Of a stretch of DNA of 64,000 nt, positions 1-9,895 are shown piece after piece (the stretch's first letter is position 1; every line of letters begins with the position of its first letter). The notes under the pieces were generated by a model. The model was given only the letters and a program-made list of their open reading frames with translations. It had not been told where the DNA came from and did no database searches. This DNA is from CAVQZC01 sp963718315. Lineage in GTDB: Bacteria; Actinomycetota; Thermoleophilia; Gaiellales; JAICJC01. The stretch is taken from contig CAVQZC010000007.1 of NCBI GenBank assembly GCA_963718315.1, positions 930,001 to 994,000 of the forward strand, written 5' to 3'. The position numbers and the translations under genes are program-made.

Positions 1-503
1 CCCGCGCAGGGTACCGGCGCGGGCTGGCCGTGGCACAGCTCCGCTACCGGCTGCAGGGCTACAACCAGGGCGAGGCGGTCGAGGACGTGGTCTGGGCGCT
101 CGACCGGTTGTCGGCGCAGCATGAAGCCCCGATCTGCATCGTCGGCCACTCGATGGGTGCTCGCGCGGCGCTCCGCAGCGCAGGTCATCCAGCGGTTACG
201 GCGGTCGCGGCACTCGCGCCCTGGCTGCCGCCCGAGGAGCCCGTCGACCAGCTGGACGGCCGCGCGCTGCTGGTCGTCCACGGCCTGGCCGACCGGATCA
301 CCGCCCCGGCGCGCTCCGCCGAGTACGTCCGCCGCGCCAGGCGGGTCGCGAGCTGCACCCGCTACGTCAACGTCGCGCGATCGGGCCACGCCATGCTCCA
401 GCGACCGCTCGTGTGGCAGCGCCTGGTGCGGCAGTTCTGCCTGGAGCAGCTCGGCCTGGCCGCAGCAGTGCCCACCGCTGCCGTGGACGAGGTGACGCTG
501 TGA
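1..503 (+). CDS. Alpha/beta hydrolase, 5' end outside window
   Basis: Serine hydrolase of the alpha/beta-hydrolase fold (esterase or lysophospholipase type); the substrate cannot be told. The frame is open to the first base (codons start at base 3), so the N-terminus is missing. The visible part has the GHSMG nucleophile elbow (144-158), a likely catalytic Asp in HGLADRIT (about 279-302) and the catalytic His in SGHAML (about 381-398), so the active-site half is intact. Its TGA overlaps the GTG of the next gene (GTGA, 500-503), which places it in the same transcription unit as the lipid-modifying genes downstream. Confidence 0.8.
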   Translation, partial: RAGYRRGLAVAQLRYRLQGYNQGEAVEDVVWALDRLSAQHEAPICIVGHSMGARAALRSAGHPAVTAVAALAPWLPPEEPVDQLDGRALLVVHGLADRITAPARSAEYVRRARRVASCTRYVNVARSGHAMLQRPLVWQRLVRQFCLEQLGLAAAVPTAAVDEVTL

Positions 504-1783
504 CGGCGAGACGCGAGCAGCGCCTGCGGGTAGCGGTGATCGGCAGCGGCGTCGCCGGCCTGACCGCAGCCCATGTCATCAACCGCAGTCACGCGGTCAC
601 CCTGTACGAACAGGAGTCGAGGCTGGGCGGTCACGCCAACACCGTCGACGTCCACACCGCTGACGGCCGCACGCTGGGCCTGGACACCGGCTTCATCGTC
701 CACAACCGGCGCACATACCCGACCCTGATCCGTCTGTTCGCGGAGCTGGGCGTCGCGACCCAGGACAGCGATATGTCCTTCGGCGTGCACTGCGATGGGT
801 GTGGCCTCGAGTACGCCGGAGCGCGCGGGCTGGCGGGAATCGTCCCCCGGGTGAGCACCCTCGCCCGCCCCCGGTACCTCCGCATGCTGGCAGAGGTCAA
901 GCGCTTCCACCGGCACGCCCGGCGGGTGCTCTCGGACACCTCGCGCGACCGCATCACCTTCGGGGGAATGCTGGCCGAGGGGAGCTACTCCCGGTACTTC
1001 CGCGAGCACTTCGCGCTGCCGCTGACCGGCGCCATCTGGTCGTCGCCGAACGGCGGCATGCTCGACTTTCCGGCCCGGTACCTGATCCGCTTCTTCGCAA
1101 ACCACGGCATGCTGACCGTGACGAATCCGCTGCGCTGGAGGACCGTCACCGGGGGAAGTCGCAGCTACGTCTCGCGGATCGCCGAGACGCTCGGCGACGG
1201 GGTGCTGCTGGGCACCGGCGCACGGAGGGTCACCCGGACGGCGGGCGGCGTGGTGGTCGCCGACAGCGCCGGCGGAGAGCGGCGGTTCGACCGCCTGGTG
1301 ATCGCGACGCACCCCGACCAGGCCCTGCGGCTGCTCGCCGACGCCAGTGACGCCGAGCGACGCACGCTGGGCGCGTTCTCCTACGTGGCGAACGAGACGG
1401 TGCTGCACACCGACCGGTCGCTGCTCCCCACCGCCCACGGCGCCCAGGCCTCGTGGAACTCACGGCTGGATCGGTGTTCGCAGGACACGACCCGGGTGCA
1501 GGTGACGTATCACCTGAATCGACTGCAGGCTCTCGACGAGCCGCTCGACTACTGCGTCACCCTCAACCAGACCGAGCGCATCGACCCCCGGCAGGTTCTC
1601 GCGAGCACGGTCTACGAGCACCCCGTCTACACGCTCGAGACGCCGGCGGCGCAGCAACAGCTCGCAGCCCTCAACGGTCAGCGGGAGACCTACTTCTGCG
1701 GCGCCTACCACGGCTGGGGTTTCCATGAGGACGGCTGCCTGTCGGGGCTGCGGGCCGCAACAGCGATGGGATGCGACTGGTGA
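500..1783 (+). CDS. FAD/NAD(P)-dependent amine-oxidase-like oxidoreductase
   Basis: About 427 residues, COG2907-like flavoprotein. The dinucleotide-binding motif VIGSGVAGL lies at about residues 13-21, followed by the GGHANTVDV segment usual for this family. The C-terminal GWGFHEDGCLSG motif is also typical. The GTG at 500 was chosen because it overlaps the upstream stop by four bases and puts the Rossmann motif near the N-terminus; a longer open frame upstream is only read-through. The family is repeatedly found beside DUF1365 and cyclopropane synthase genes, where it is thought to oxidise or desaturate lipid acyl chains; that role is inferred here from context. Confidence 0.85.
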   Translation: MTARREQRLRVAVIGSGVAGLTAAHVINRSHAVTLYEQESRLGGHANTVDVHTADGRTLGLDTGFIVHNRRTYPTLIRLFAELGVATQDSDMSFGVHCDGCGLEYAGARGLAGIVPRVSTLARPRYLRMLAEVKRFHRHARRVLSDTSRDRITFGGMLAEGSYSRYFREHFALPLTGAIWSSPNGGMLDFPARYLIRFFANHGMLTVTNPLRWRTVTGGSRSYVSRIAETLGDGVLLGTGARRVTRTAGGVVVADSAGGERRFDRLVIATHPDQALRLLADASDAERRTLGAFSYVANETVLHTDRSLLPTAHGAQASWNSRLDRCSQDTTRVQVTYHLNRLQALDEPLDYCVTLNQTERIDPRQVLASTVYEHPVYTLETPAAQQQLAALNGQRETYFCGAYHGWGFHEDGCLSGLRAATAMGCDW

Positions 1784-2523
1784 GGTCATGCCTCTACGAA
1801 GGGCACGTCGAGCACGTGCGCGTGGCCGACCGGCCCAACCGCTTCCGCTACCCGATGTACATGTGGCTGATCGACCTGGACGAGATCGAGAGCCTGGGCC
1901 GTTCGCTGCGGCTGGTGGGCGTCGAGCGTCCCGGCGTGCACAGCATCCGCAGTCGCGACCACCTGGGCGACCCCGACCGCAGCATCCGCGACAACCTCGG
2001 CAGCTTTCTCGCGCAGCACGGCATCACGCTGGGGCACGAGCGGGTATCGCTGCTCACCAACCCGCGCGTCTTCGGTCACGTCTTCAACCCCCTCTCGGTC
2101 TTCTACTGCCACGATCAGCGCGACGCGGTGACCACCGTGATCGCCGAGGTCAGCAACACGCACGGCGAGCGTCACTGCTACCTGCTCCACCCCGACGAGC
2201 TCGGCCGCTGCGACGTGGCGAAGGACTTCTACGTGTCGCCGTTCCTGGCACCTGAGGGCGAGTACCACATGACCTTCCCCGAGCCCGGCCCGCAGCTGGT
2301 CGCACGCGTGGTGCTGGAGCAGCAGGGAGCACAGACCTTCGCCGCGACCCTCACCGGGCGGCGGGTGCCGCTGCACGACGCGACCTTGCTCCGGCTGCTG
2401 GCCCGGCATCCACTGATGACATGGCAGGTGTCCGCGCTGATCAGGCGGCAGGGCGTCGGCATGTGGGCGCGCGGAGTCGGCCGATTCCGGCACCGGCCGG
2501 CGATGCACGGGAGTGCCGCGTGA
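1771..2523 (+). CDS. DUF1365 family protein
   Basis: 250 residues, COG3496/DUF1365, recognised from segments such as RFRYPMYMWLIDLDE, LLTNPRVFGHVFNPLSVFYC and VSNTHGERHCYLL. The biochemical function is not established. It overlaps the 3' end of the FAD oxidoreductase by 13 bases if the ATG at 1771 is used; a GTG at 1780 would give a four-base overlap. Its stop overlaps the start of the cyclopropane synthase. The same trio in proteobacteria (the ufa/cfa cluster of Rhodobacter) belongs to the singlet-oxygen response and to modified fatty acid synthesis. Confidence 0.85.
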   Translation: MRLVRSCLYEGHVEHVRVADRPNRFRYPMYMWLIDLDEIESLGRSLRLVGVERPGVHSIRSRDHLGDPDRSIRDNLGSFLAQHGITLGHERVSLLTNPRVFGHVFNPLSVFYCHDQRDAVTTVIAEVSNTHGERHCYLLHPDELGRCDVAKDFYVSPFLAPEGEYHMTFPEPGPQLVARVVLEQQGAQTFAATLTGRRVPLHDATLLRLLARHPLMTWQVSALIRRQGVGMWARGVGRFRHRPAMHGSAA

Positions 2524-3746
2524 CGGTGGTCGCGCCCGACCTGCAGTTCGATCGTACGCCGGTCCCCGGGGCGAGCCTGCGCGCGGCGACCGCCCGCAGG
2601 CTGTTCGTACGCGCGGTGGAGCGCCTGCCCGGGCGACCGCTCTCCGTGCGGAGGCCGGACGGCGAGCTCCTCGTGCAGGGCGCCGCGGGCTCAGCCGAGC
2701 TGCACATCCGCCGCGATGCCTTCTTCCGACGGCTGGGCGCGGATGGCAAGATCGGGTTCGGGGAGGCATACATGGCCGGTGACTGGGATGCGATCGGCGA
2801 CCTGGCGGCCGTCCTGGAGCCGTTCGCCGCCAACCTGGAACGGTTGGTGCCCGCCCCGCTCCAGCGGCTGCGCCGGTTCTTCGAGCCGAGGCTGCCGGAC
2901 AGCCAGCGGAACACCGTCCAGGGCGCCGCCCGCAACATCCGCCGCCACTACGACCTCTCGAATGAGCTGTTCGCGCTGTTCCTGGACGAGACGATGACCT
3001 ACTCCTGCGCGATCTTCGAGCCCGGCGACACGCTGGCCGACGCGCAGCGCCGCAAGCTCCGGGCGATGGCCGAGCTGGCCGGAGTGGCGCCGGGTCATCG
3101 CGTGCTCGAGATCGGCTCGGGCTGGGGCGCGATGGCCGTCCATCTCGCGGTCACCTACGGCTGCCCGGTGACCACGATCACGATCTCGCCCGAGCAGGCG
3201 GAGTTCGCCCGGCGGCGGGTAGCCGCGGCGGGAGTCGACGACCTGGTCGATGTCCAGCTCTGCGACTACCGCGACGTCACCGGCCGATTCGACCGGATCG
3301 TCTCGATCGAGATGTTCGAGGCCGTGGGCGAGCGGTACTGGGGGCAGTTCTTCGCCGCCTGCGACCGGCTGCTGGCCCCCGGCGGCCGGCTCGCGCTTCA
3401 GACGATCACCATGCCGCACCGGCGCTACCGGGCCTCGCGCCGCTCCTACACCTGGATCCACAAGTACATCTTTCCGGGCGGGCTGATCCCATCGGTCGAG
3501 GCCGTCGAGGCCGCGGCCGCACGCGGCTCCGCCCTGCGCCTTTCGCACCGGGTCGAGATCGGACAGCACTACGCGCCCACCCTGCGTGCGTGGAGGGGGC
3601 GATTCGCCGACCGGCGCGAGCAGGTGCTCGAACAGGGTTTCGGCGAGGAGTTCATCAGGATGTGGGAGCTCTACCTGGCCTACTGCGAAGCCGGATTTGC
3701 AACCGCCCGGCTCGGTGACGTGCAGCTCACACTGGAACGCGGTTGA
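2520..3746 (+). CDS. Cyclopropane-fatty-acyl-phospholipid synthase family methyltransferase
   Basis: About 408 residues, SAM-dependent CFA-synthase family. It transfers a methyl or methylene group to the double bond of an unsaturated acyl chain in membrane phospholipid. The SAM-binding motif VLEIGSGWGAMA is near residue 196, preceded by the family segment NIRRHYDLSNELFALFLDE. The substrate loop YIFPGGLIPS is also present. The start is GTG 2520, overlapping the previous stop as GTGA. Members next to DUF1365 and FAD oxidoreductase genes can make cyclopropane, 10-methyl or furan acids; the sequence alone does not say which. Confidence 0.9.
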   Translation: MTVVAPDLQFDRTPVPGASLRAATARRLFVRAVERLPGRPLSVRRPDGELLVQGAAGSAELHIRRDAFFRRLGADGKIGFGEAYMAGDWDAIGDLAAVLEPFAANLERLVPAPLQRLRRFFEPRLPDSQRNTVQGAARNIRRHYDLSNELFALFLDETMTYSCAIFEPGDTLADAQRRKLRAMAELAGVAPGHRVLEIGSGWGAMAVHLAVTYGCPVTTITISPEQAEFARRRVAAAGVDDLVDVQLCDYRDVTGRFDRIVSIEMFEAVGERYWGQFFAACDRLLAPGGRLALQTITMPHRRYRASRRSYTWIHKYIFPGGLIPSVEAVEAAAARGSALRLSHRVEIGQHYAPTLRAWRGRFADRREQVLEQGFGEEFIRMWELYLAYCEAGFATARLGDVQLTLERG

Positions 3747-4498
3747 GGCTGTCCGGGCGACGGGTCTGGGTGACCGGCGCCTCGAAGGGGATCGGGCGAG
3801 CGCTCGCCGCCGAGCTCGCCGCGCGCGGGTGTCGCGTGGCGGCGAGCGCACGTGACCTCGAAGGGCTCGAACGCCTCGCATCGGAGCATCCCGGCGTGAT
3901 GCCGGTGGCGGCCGACGTCACCGACCGCGACGCGATGCTGGCCGTCGCCGCCCGGGTCGAGGAAGAGCTGGGCGCCATCGATGTCGTGGTGCTCAATGCC
4001 GGCTACTGGCGGCAGATGGACGTCTGTGCCTGGGACAGCGACACCTTTCGCCGGCACCTGGACACCAACCTGATGGGGATGGCGCACGGGGTCGAGGCAG
4101 TCCTGCCCGGAATGCGGCGGCGGCGGACAGGTGTGATCGTCGGCGTCGCCAGCCTGGCCGGCGTCCGGGGATTCCCGCGGTCAGAGGGCTACGGCGCGAC
4201 CAAGGCGGCGCAGATCAACCTGCTCGAGTCGCTGCGTCTCGACCTGCAGCCGTTGGGGATCCGGGTGCAGACCGTCTGCCCCGGGTTCGTCAGGACCGGC
4301 CTGACCGCGGAGAACGCGTTCAAGATGCCGTTCATGCTGGAGCCAGACGAGGCCGCACGCCGGATCGCGCGCGGGATGGAGCGCGAGTCGGCCGAGATCG
4401 CGTTCCCACTCCCGATGGTTGTTGGAATGCGGCTGGCCCGGGCGGTCCCCGCCGGTGCCTACGCGGCCGCGTGGCGCCGCCTGGCACGCACGCGCTGA
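3743..4498 (+). CDS. Short-chain dehydrogenase/reductase
   Basis: 251 residues, classical SDR. It has the cofactor motif TGASKGIG at about residues 10-17, the NAG motif in VVLNAGYW, and the YGATK catalytic Tyr-Lys pair. The start is TTG 3743, overlapping the CFA synthase stop (TTGA). It is the last gene of the unit and converges on leuS with almost no gap (4498/4500). An SDR accompanies cfa and DUF1365 genes in other bacteria, so a step in lipid modification is plausible. The substrate is unknown. Confidence 0.85.
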   Translation: MRLSGRRVWVTGASKGIGRALAAELAARGCRVAASARDLEGLERLASEHPGVMPVAADVTDRDAMLAVAARVEEELGAIDVVVLNAGYWRQMDVCAWDSDTFRRHLDTNLMGMAHGVEAVLPGMRRRRTGVIVGVASLAGVRGFPRSEGYGATKAAQINLLESLRLDLQPLGIRVQTVCPGFVRTGLTAENAFKMPFMLEPDEAARRIARGMERESAEIAFPLPMVVGMRLARAVPAGAYAAAWRRLARTR

Positions 4499-4499
4499 C

Positions 4500-6974
4500 C
4501 TACGCGTCGCGCGTGACCAGGTTCACGAGGCGACCGGGCACGACGATCTCCTTGACCAGAGCCTTGCCCTCGAGGTGGGCCGCCACGTTGGGGACGGCCT
4601 TGGCGGCCTCCAGCACCTCGTCCTGGGTCGCTGCGACCGGCACCTCCACCTGGCCCCTCAGCTTGCCCGCGACCTGCACGGCGTAAACGACGGTCTCGGA
4701 CTCCAGCATCGCCGGGTCAGCGACCGGCCAGGGCGCGTCCCACAGCGCCTCGCCGCCCATCCGCTCCCACAGCTCACACGCGATGTGCGGCGCATAGGGA
4801 TGGATCAGCCCGACGGCCGTCGCGCACGCAAACCGCAGCTGCTCGCCGGTCGCCTCGTCCAGGGAGTCCTGGATCTCCGACACCAGCTCGTGCACCGCCG
4901 ACTGGGCGGTGTTGAAGTTGAACCGCTCGCCGATGTCGTCGGTCACCTTCTGGATCGCCCAGTGCGCCTTTCGCACCATGTCCCCGCCCGGCCCGTCGGC
5001 GGACGCTGCGGCCGGGATCGGCCCCGGGTGCCGCTCCACCGTCTCGTTCACCAGCCGCCACAGGCGGGCCAGGAAGCGGTGCTGGCCGGCGACGCCGCCG
5101 TCCTGCCACTCGGCGTCCTGATCGGGCGGGCCGAGGAACAGCGTGTACAGCCGGGTGGTATCGGCGCCGAAGCGGGCCACCATCTCGTCGGGCGCAACGA
5201 TGTTGCCCTTCGACTTGGACATCTTGGCGCCGTGGTAATAGATCATGCCCTGCGTGAACAGGTCGGCGAACGGCTCCGTGAACCCGACGTAGCCGAGGTC
5301 GAACAGCGCCTTCGTGAAGAAGCGCGCATACATCAGGTGCAAGATCGCGTGCTCGATCCCGCCGATGTACTGGTCGACCGGCAGCCAATCGTCGACTGCC
5401 AGGCGGTCGAACGGCGCCTCGGTGTTGTCCGGATCGGCGTAGCGCATGAAATACCAGGAGGAGTCGACGAAGGTGTCCATCGTGTCGGTCTCGCGCCGCC
5501 CGTCGCCTCCGCACCGCGGGCAGGCAACGCTCACCCAGTGCTCGGCCGAGGCCAGCGGCGAGCGGCCCCGGGGCGCGTAGTCGTCGATGTCGGGCAGCAG
5601 CACCGGCAGCTGGTCGTCCGGCACGGCGACGATTCCGCACTCGGGGCAGTGCACGACAGGGATCGGGCAGCCCCAGTACCGCTGACGGGACAGCAGCCAG
5701 TCGCGCAGGCGGAAGGCGATCCGGCCGTGCCCACGGCCCTCTGACTCCAGCCACTCGATGATCGCAGCCTTGGCCTCAGGCGAGCTCATCCCGTCGAATC
5801 GGCCGGAGTTGATCAGCACCTCGTCGGGACTGTGCTCGACGAAGGCACCCGCGGGAGGCTCCCCGCCGCCGCGCGGCGCCACCACGTGCCGGATCTCCAG
5901 GCCGTGGGCCTCGGCGAACTCGTGGTCGCGCTCGTCATGGGCGGGAACGGCCATGATCGCGCCGGTGCCGTACTCCATCAGCACGTAGTCGGCAACCCAG
6001 ATCGGGATCTCCTCTCCGTTGACCGGATTGACGACGTAGCGCCCGGTGAAGACGCCGGTCTTCTCCTTCTCCCCCGCTCGCTCGACCTCGGACAGCGCCG
6101 CGGTGTGCCTGACGTAGTCGGCGACCGCCGCCTCGTACTCGGTGCCGGCTGCCAGCGCGGCCGCCAGCGGATGCTCGGGCGCCAGCACGAAGAACGTGGC
6201 GCCGAACAGCGTGTCCGGCCGGGTGGTGAACACCGGCAGCTCGATGCTCGGCTCGTGCGCCACGCGGAAGATCACCTCCGCGCCCTCGCTGCGGCCGATC
6301 CAGTTCCGCTGCATCGTCACGACGCGCTCCGGCCAGCGCACCGTCTGCAGGTCGTCCAGCAGCCGGTCGGCGTAGTCGGTGATCTTGAAGAACCACTGCT
6401 CCAGATTGCGGGCCTCGACCAGGGCGCCGCATCGCTCGCAGTGCCCGTCGATCACCTGCTCGTTGGCCAGCACCGTCTGGTCGTTGGGGCACCACTTGAC
6501 CGGCGCCTCGCGGCGGTAGGCCAGGCCGGCCTCGAACAGCCGCAGGAAGATCCACTGCGTCCACCGGTAATAGGCGGGATCCGAGGTGATGACCTCGCGC
6601 GTCCAGTCGATCGACCAGCCCATGCGGCGCATCTGGCGGCGGATCGTCTCGATGTTCTCACGGGTGGAAACGGCCGGGTGCTTGCCGCTCTTGATGGCCG
6701 CGTTCTCGGCCGGCAGGCCGAACGCGTCGTACCCCATGGGATGCATCACCCGCCAGCCGTTGCGTCGCCGGTAGAGCGTGACCACATCGCCCATCGTGTA
6801 GTTCTTGACGTGACCCATGTGCAGTTCGCCGGACGGATAGGGCAGCATCTCGAGGACGTACATCAGCCGCGAGGTGTCCTCGCCGGGCTCCGGGTTGGCG
6901 ATCTCGTATACGCGTTGCTCGGCCCAGATCTGCTGCCAGCGGGCCTCGACGCTTGCGGGGTCGTACGCTTCCAT
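4500..6974 (-). CDS. leuS: Leucine--tRNA ligase
   Basis: 824 residues, normal for bacterial class I LeuRS, which charges tRNA-Leu in the cytoplasm. The HIGH-type motif HMGH is at residues 52-55 and KMSKS at about 584-588. The zinc-type cysteine pairs CPNDQ...CERC near residue 170 and the CP1 editing insert are present. The ATG at 6974 is followed by the usual YDPASVEARWQ start. The gene is uninterrupted, unlike many neighbours. A tRNA-Leu lies elsewhere in the window (61803-61885), unlinked. Confidence 0.97.
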   Translation of the reverse strand: MEAYDPASVEARWQQIWAEQRVYEIANPEPGEDTSRLMYVLEMLPYPSGELHMGHVKNYTMGDVVTLYRRRNGWRVMHPMGYDAFGLPAENAAIKSGKHPAVSTRENIETIRRQMRRMGWSIDWTREVITSDPAYYRWTQWIFLRLFEAGLAYRREAPVKWCPNDQTVLANEQVIDGHCERCGALVEARNLEQWFFKITDYADRLLDDLQTVRWPERVVTMQRNWIGRSEGAEVIFRVAHEPSIELPVFTTRPDTLFGATFFVLAPEHPLAAALAAGTEYEAAVADYVRHTAALSEVERAGEKEKTGVFTGRYVVNPVNGEEIPIWVADYVLMEYGTGAIMAVPAHDERDHEFAEAHGLEIRHVVAPRGGGEPPAGAFVEHSPDEVLINSGRFDGMSSPEAKAAIIEWLESEGRGHGRIAFRLRDWLLSRQRYWGCPIPVVHCPECGIVAVPDDQLPVLLPDIDDYAPRGRSPLASAEHWVSVACPRCGGDGRRETDTMDTFVDSSWYFMRYADPDNTEAPFDRLAVDDWLPVDQYIGGIEHAILHLMYARFFTKALFDLGYVGFTEPFADLFTQGMIYYHGAKMSKSKGNIVAPDEMVARFGADTTRLYTLFLGPPDQDAEWQDGGVAGQHRFLARLWRLVNETVERHPGPIPAAASADGPGGDMVRKAHWAIQKVTDDIGERFNFNTAQSAVHELVSEIQDSLDEATGEQLRFACATAVGLIHPYAPHIACELWERMGGEALWDAPWPVADPAMLESETVVYAVQVAGKLRGQVEVPVAATQDEVLEAAKAVPNVAAHLEGKALVKEIVVPGRLVNLVTRDA

Positions 6975-7030
6975 GGCAACCGAGTTTATCGGTGGGGACG
7001 GGAGCGGCCGTCGGTATCATCAGGCCGCCC

Positions 7031-7441
7031 GTGCGACTCGCCACCCCCGGACCCCGAACAATCCGCACGGCAGCCGTGTTCGCAGGTGGGGCGCTGGGCG
7101 CCGCCGGACGCTACGGGCTGAACCGGGCCATGCCGGTGACACCAGGCCACTGGCCCTGGGCCACGTTCACGGCCAACATCGCCGGAGCGGTGCTGGCCGG
7201 GTACCTGGTCACGCGCCTCCAGGAGCGGCTGGCGCCGTCACGAGGCCTGCGTCCCTTCCTCGTCACCGGTTTCTGCGGCGGTCTGACGACCTTCTCGACG
7301 CTCCAGGTCGAGTTCGTGCGGCTCGGCCACGACGGGCATCCGCTGCTGGGGCTTGCGTACCTGTGCACCTCGATCGCCTGCGGGGCGTTCGCCGTCGCCT
7401 GCACGACGCAACTCGTCCGGCGGGCGGAGCTGTCGGCATGA
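7031..7441 (+). CDS. crcB: Fluoride ion channel CrcB/Fluc, first copy
   Basis: About 136 residues with four hydrophobic segments. Fluc channels export fluoride passively as dual-topology dimers. Family marks are GGALGAAGRYGLN, FTANIAG and GFCGGLTTFSTLQVE. GTG 7031 is the likely start; a GTG at 7076 is possible. Its stop overlaps the ATG of the second crcB (ATGA, 7438-7441), as usual where two homologues form a heterodimer. The gene is divergent from leuS with a gap of only 56 bases, in which I see no fluoride riboswitch. Confidence 0.9.
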   Translation: MRLATPGPRTIRTAAVFAGGALGAAGRYGLNRAMPVTPGHWPWATFTANIAGAVLAGYLVTRLQERLAPSRGLRPFLVTGFCGGLTTFSTLQVEFVRLGHDGHPLLGLAYLCTSIACGAFAVACTTQLVRRAELSA

Positions 7442-7807
7442 GCGGCCCGGAGCTGTGGGCCGGCGTGCTCGTTGCGGGAGGGATCGGCGCGCTGGCCCGC
7501 CTGACCGCCGACGAGATGGTCAGCCGCCGTCTGGTCGGTGCGTTCCCGGCGGGCACGCTGGTGGTGAACGGATCGGGCGCATTCGCCCTCGGCCTGCTGA
7601 CCGGCCTCGACGTCAGCGCCGACCGCAACAGTGCTCGTGGGTACCGGCCTGATCGGCGCCTACACCACCTTCTCGACCTGGATGCTCGAGTCGCAGCGGC
7701 TGGCGGAGGATCGGCGGCCGGCCCTCGCGATCTGGAACATCGCCGGCAGCGTCGCCGTCGGCGTGGCGCTGGTCGTCGCCGGCTGGGCGCTGGGGTCATC
7801 GATTTGA
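7438..7807 (+). CDS. crcB: Fluoride ion channel CrcB/Fluc, second copy (frameshifted)
   Basis: Second half of the crcB pair. The first frame gives MSGPELWAGVLVAGGIGALA through LVVNGSGAFALGLLTGLDV; the rest of the protein, GTGLIGAYTTFSTWMLES and a last membrane helix, continues one base further on. Dropping one A of the AA near 7626 restores a continuous product (SADRTVLVGTGLIG). All conserved Fluc motifs are present once the shift is bridged, so this is more likely a one-base sequence error than a decayed gene. Confidence 0.8.
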
Positions 7808-7829
7808 ACGGAGCGGCAATACTGCGGTC

Positions 7830-9625
7830 ATGACGACCACATCTGAGACTTCCCACGAAGGAGCGGCCGGCGTCCACTGGGACCTGACGCCGCTGCGCCG
7901 GCTCCCCGGACGACGCCCGCGCAGCCCTCGCCCACGCCCGCGAGCTATCCGAAGCCTTTGCGGAGCGGTACCGCGGGACCGTTGCCGAGATGGACGGCGC
8001 AGCGCTGGCCTCGGCGCTCGAGGACATCGGCAAGATCGAGAACGTCGCCTCACGGGCAGCCAGCTACGCGCACATGCGCCGCGACACCGACGTCACCAGC
8101 GAGGAGAACCGCGACCTGTTCGCCGCGGTCGAGCAGGCCGTCGTCGAGATCATGAACCTCGTCCGGTTCTTCGAGCTGGAGTGGCTGGCGCTGTCCGACG
8201 AGCGCGCGGCCGAGCTGGCCGACGCGCCCGAGGTGGCGCGCGACCGCCACTACCTGATCTCGTTGCGCCGCTACGTCCCGCACACGCTGACCGAACCCGA
8301 GGAGCGGGTGCTGGCCGAGCGCGACCCGGCCGCCAAGGGCGCCTGGCAGTCGCTGTTCCAGCAGCAGATCTCCACCATCGAGGTGCCGTTCGACGGCGGC
8401 GAGGGCGAGCAGCCGCATACGGTCGACCAGCTGCTGGCGTACGTCCACCACCCCGACCGCCCGACCCGGCAGGCGGCGCTCGGCACGCTCTTCGAGGCGC
8501 TGGAGCCGAAGGCGCCGGTCGGAGCGCACGTCTACGACTCGCTGGTCGCCGACCGGCTGGTGATCGACCGCCTGCGCAGCTACGGCGGCGACCCGATGGC
8601 GCAAACCCATCTCGCAAACGAGCTCGACCCGGCCGTCGTGATGTCGATGATCGACGCCGTCGAGCGTAACTACGAGATGGCGCGGGCGCTGGTTCCACAC
8701 CAAGGCCGGCCTGCTGGGCGTCGACCGGCTCGAGTTGGCCGACCAGTACGCCCCGGTCGGCGAGGCGCGGACGGTCGGTTTCGACGAAGCCCGCGACATG
8801 CTCGCCCACGCATTCGCGGCGTTCTCCGGTCAGGTGCACGACATCTCCGACGGGTTCTTTGCCGACCGCAGGATCGATGCCGAGCCGCATGCCGGCAAGC
8901 GCGGCGGCGCCTACTGCACTCCCGTCGCCCAGGACGCCCAGCCCTACGTGCTGATGAACTTCACCGACCGCGTGAACGACGTCATGACGCTCGCCCACGA
9001 GCTGGGCCACGGCCTGCACTTCACGCTCGCCCAGGCGGCGCAGACGCCCCACTCGTGCCACACCGGCCTGGCGCTCGCCGAGGTGCCGTCGACCTTCTCG
9101 GAGTTCGTGGTGTTCGATCACGTCGTAGCCCACGAGTCCGACGCGACCACGCGCCGGGTGCTGCTCGCCCAGCGCGCCGAGGGCGCGTTCGCCACGGTCT
9201 TCCGGCAGACGGTGCTGTGCCGCTACGAGCAGCAGGCCTACGCGATGCGAGCCGAAGGGTCAGCGCTCACGGCCGACCGCCTGAGCACGATCTGGAACGA
9301 GGAGAACGCCAAGTACTACGGCGACTCGCTGTGGATGCCTGACGGCTACCGGCTGGGCTGGTCGTACATCCCCCACTTCATCGGCACCCGGTTCTACACC
9401 TACGCCTACGTGTTCGCGAAGCTGGTTGCCCTCGCGCTCTACCGTCGCTGGCGCGAGGAGGGGGCCGGGTTCGTCGACGGGTACCTCGGCCTGCTTGCCG
9501 CCGGCTCGAGCGACAGCCCCGCCAACCTGCTGCGGACCGTCGGGGTTGACCTCGACGATCCAGGCGTCTGGGACGGCGCGTTCGCCGAGCTCCAGCGGAT
9601 GGTCGATGCTGCCGTGGATGGTTGA
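7830..9625 (+). CDS. M3 family oligoendopeptidase F (two frameshifts)
   Basis: Zinc metallopeptidase of the PepF/M3B family, about 598 residues when read across two breaks; it degrades short peptides in the cytoplasm. The zinc motif HELGH lies in TLAHELGHGLHF (about 8994-9020), with the third-ligand region EVPSTFSE downstream. The start is ATG 7830 (MTTTSETSHEG). The frame moves by one base near 7893 (before AGSPDDARAALAHAREL) and again near 8692 (before FHTKAGLLGVDRLELAD). Both breaks sit where the family is continuous, so I read one gene. A palindromic repeat begins inside its stop codon. Confidence 0.85.
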
Positions 9626-9807
9626 TCGACATGTCCCGCGAGCCTGGCCGCTACAGGAGGCTGGGTGCTGGGAACGGTGTGGGTGGCTACGCCTGCGACA
9701 TCGTCTCGCGGCGTCCTCAGTCGCGTCAATATTCCCGATATTGACGCTCCTGGTCCTTGCGAGACTCGGTTCTCGCCGTCCAGGACATCACGGATATCGA
9801 ACCATCC
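9616..9807. repeat. Long palindromic intergenic element, copy 1
   Basis: 192-base imperfect inverted repeat. The ends pair (GGATGGTT at 9616 against AACCATCC at 9807, with GAT and ATGTCC matches inside). The centre is a perfect 10-base stem, GCGTCAATAT (9723-9732) and ATATTGACGC (9738-9747), with a 5-base loop. It is related to the element at 42444-42641: both share an identical 18-base block (9713-9730) and blocks such as CTCGGTTCTCGCC. The left end overlaps the TGA of the peptidase gene. It encodes nothing convincing. Confidence 0.8.
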
Positions 9808-9895
9808 GAGGAAGCAGACGCCTAAGACAGCCTTCAATTGCGCGCCAATCTAGAGGCACGTATCCTCGTGGAACGTATTCCCTCGTGGAGGATCT

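Noticed and set aside
4419..5744. Long plus-strand frame overlapping leuS
   Set aside because: Antisense shadow of an intact synthetase, rich in His/Arg/Gly without motifs.
6975..7030. Possible fluoride riboswitch before crcB
   Set aside because: Only 56 bases separate leuS and crcB and the conserved riboswitch core is not present.
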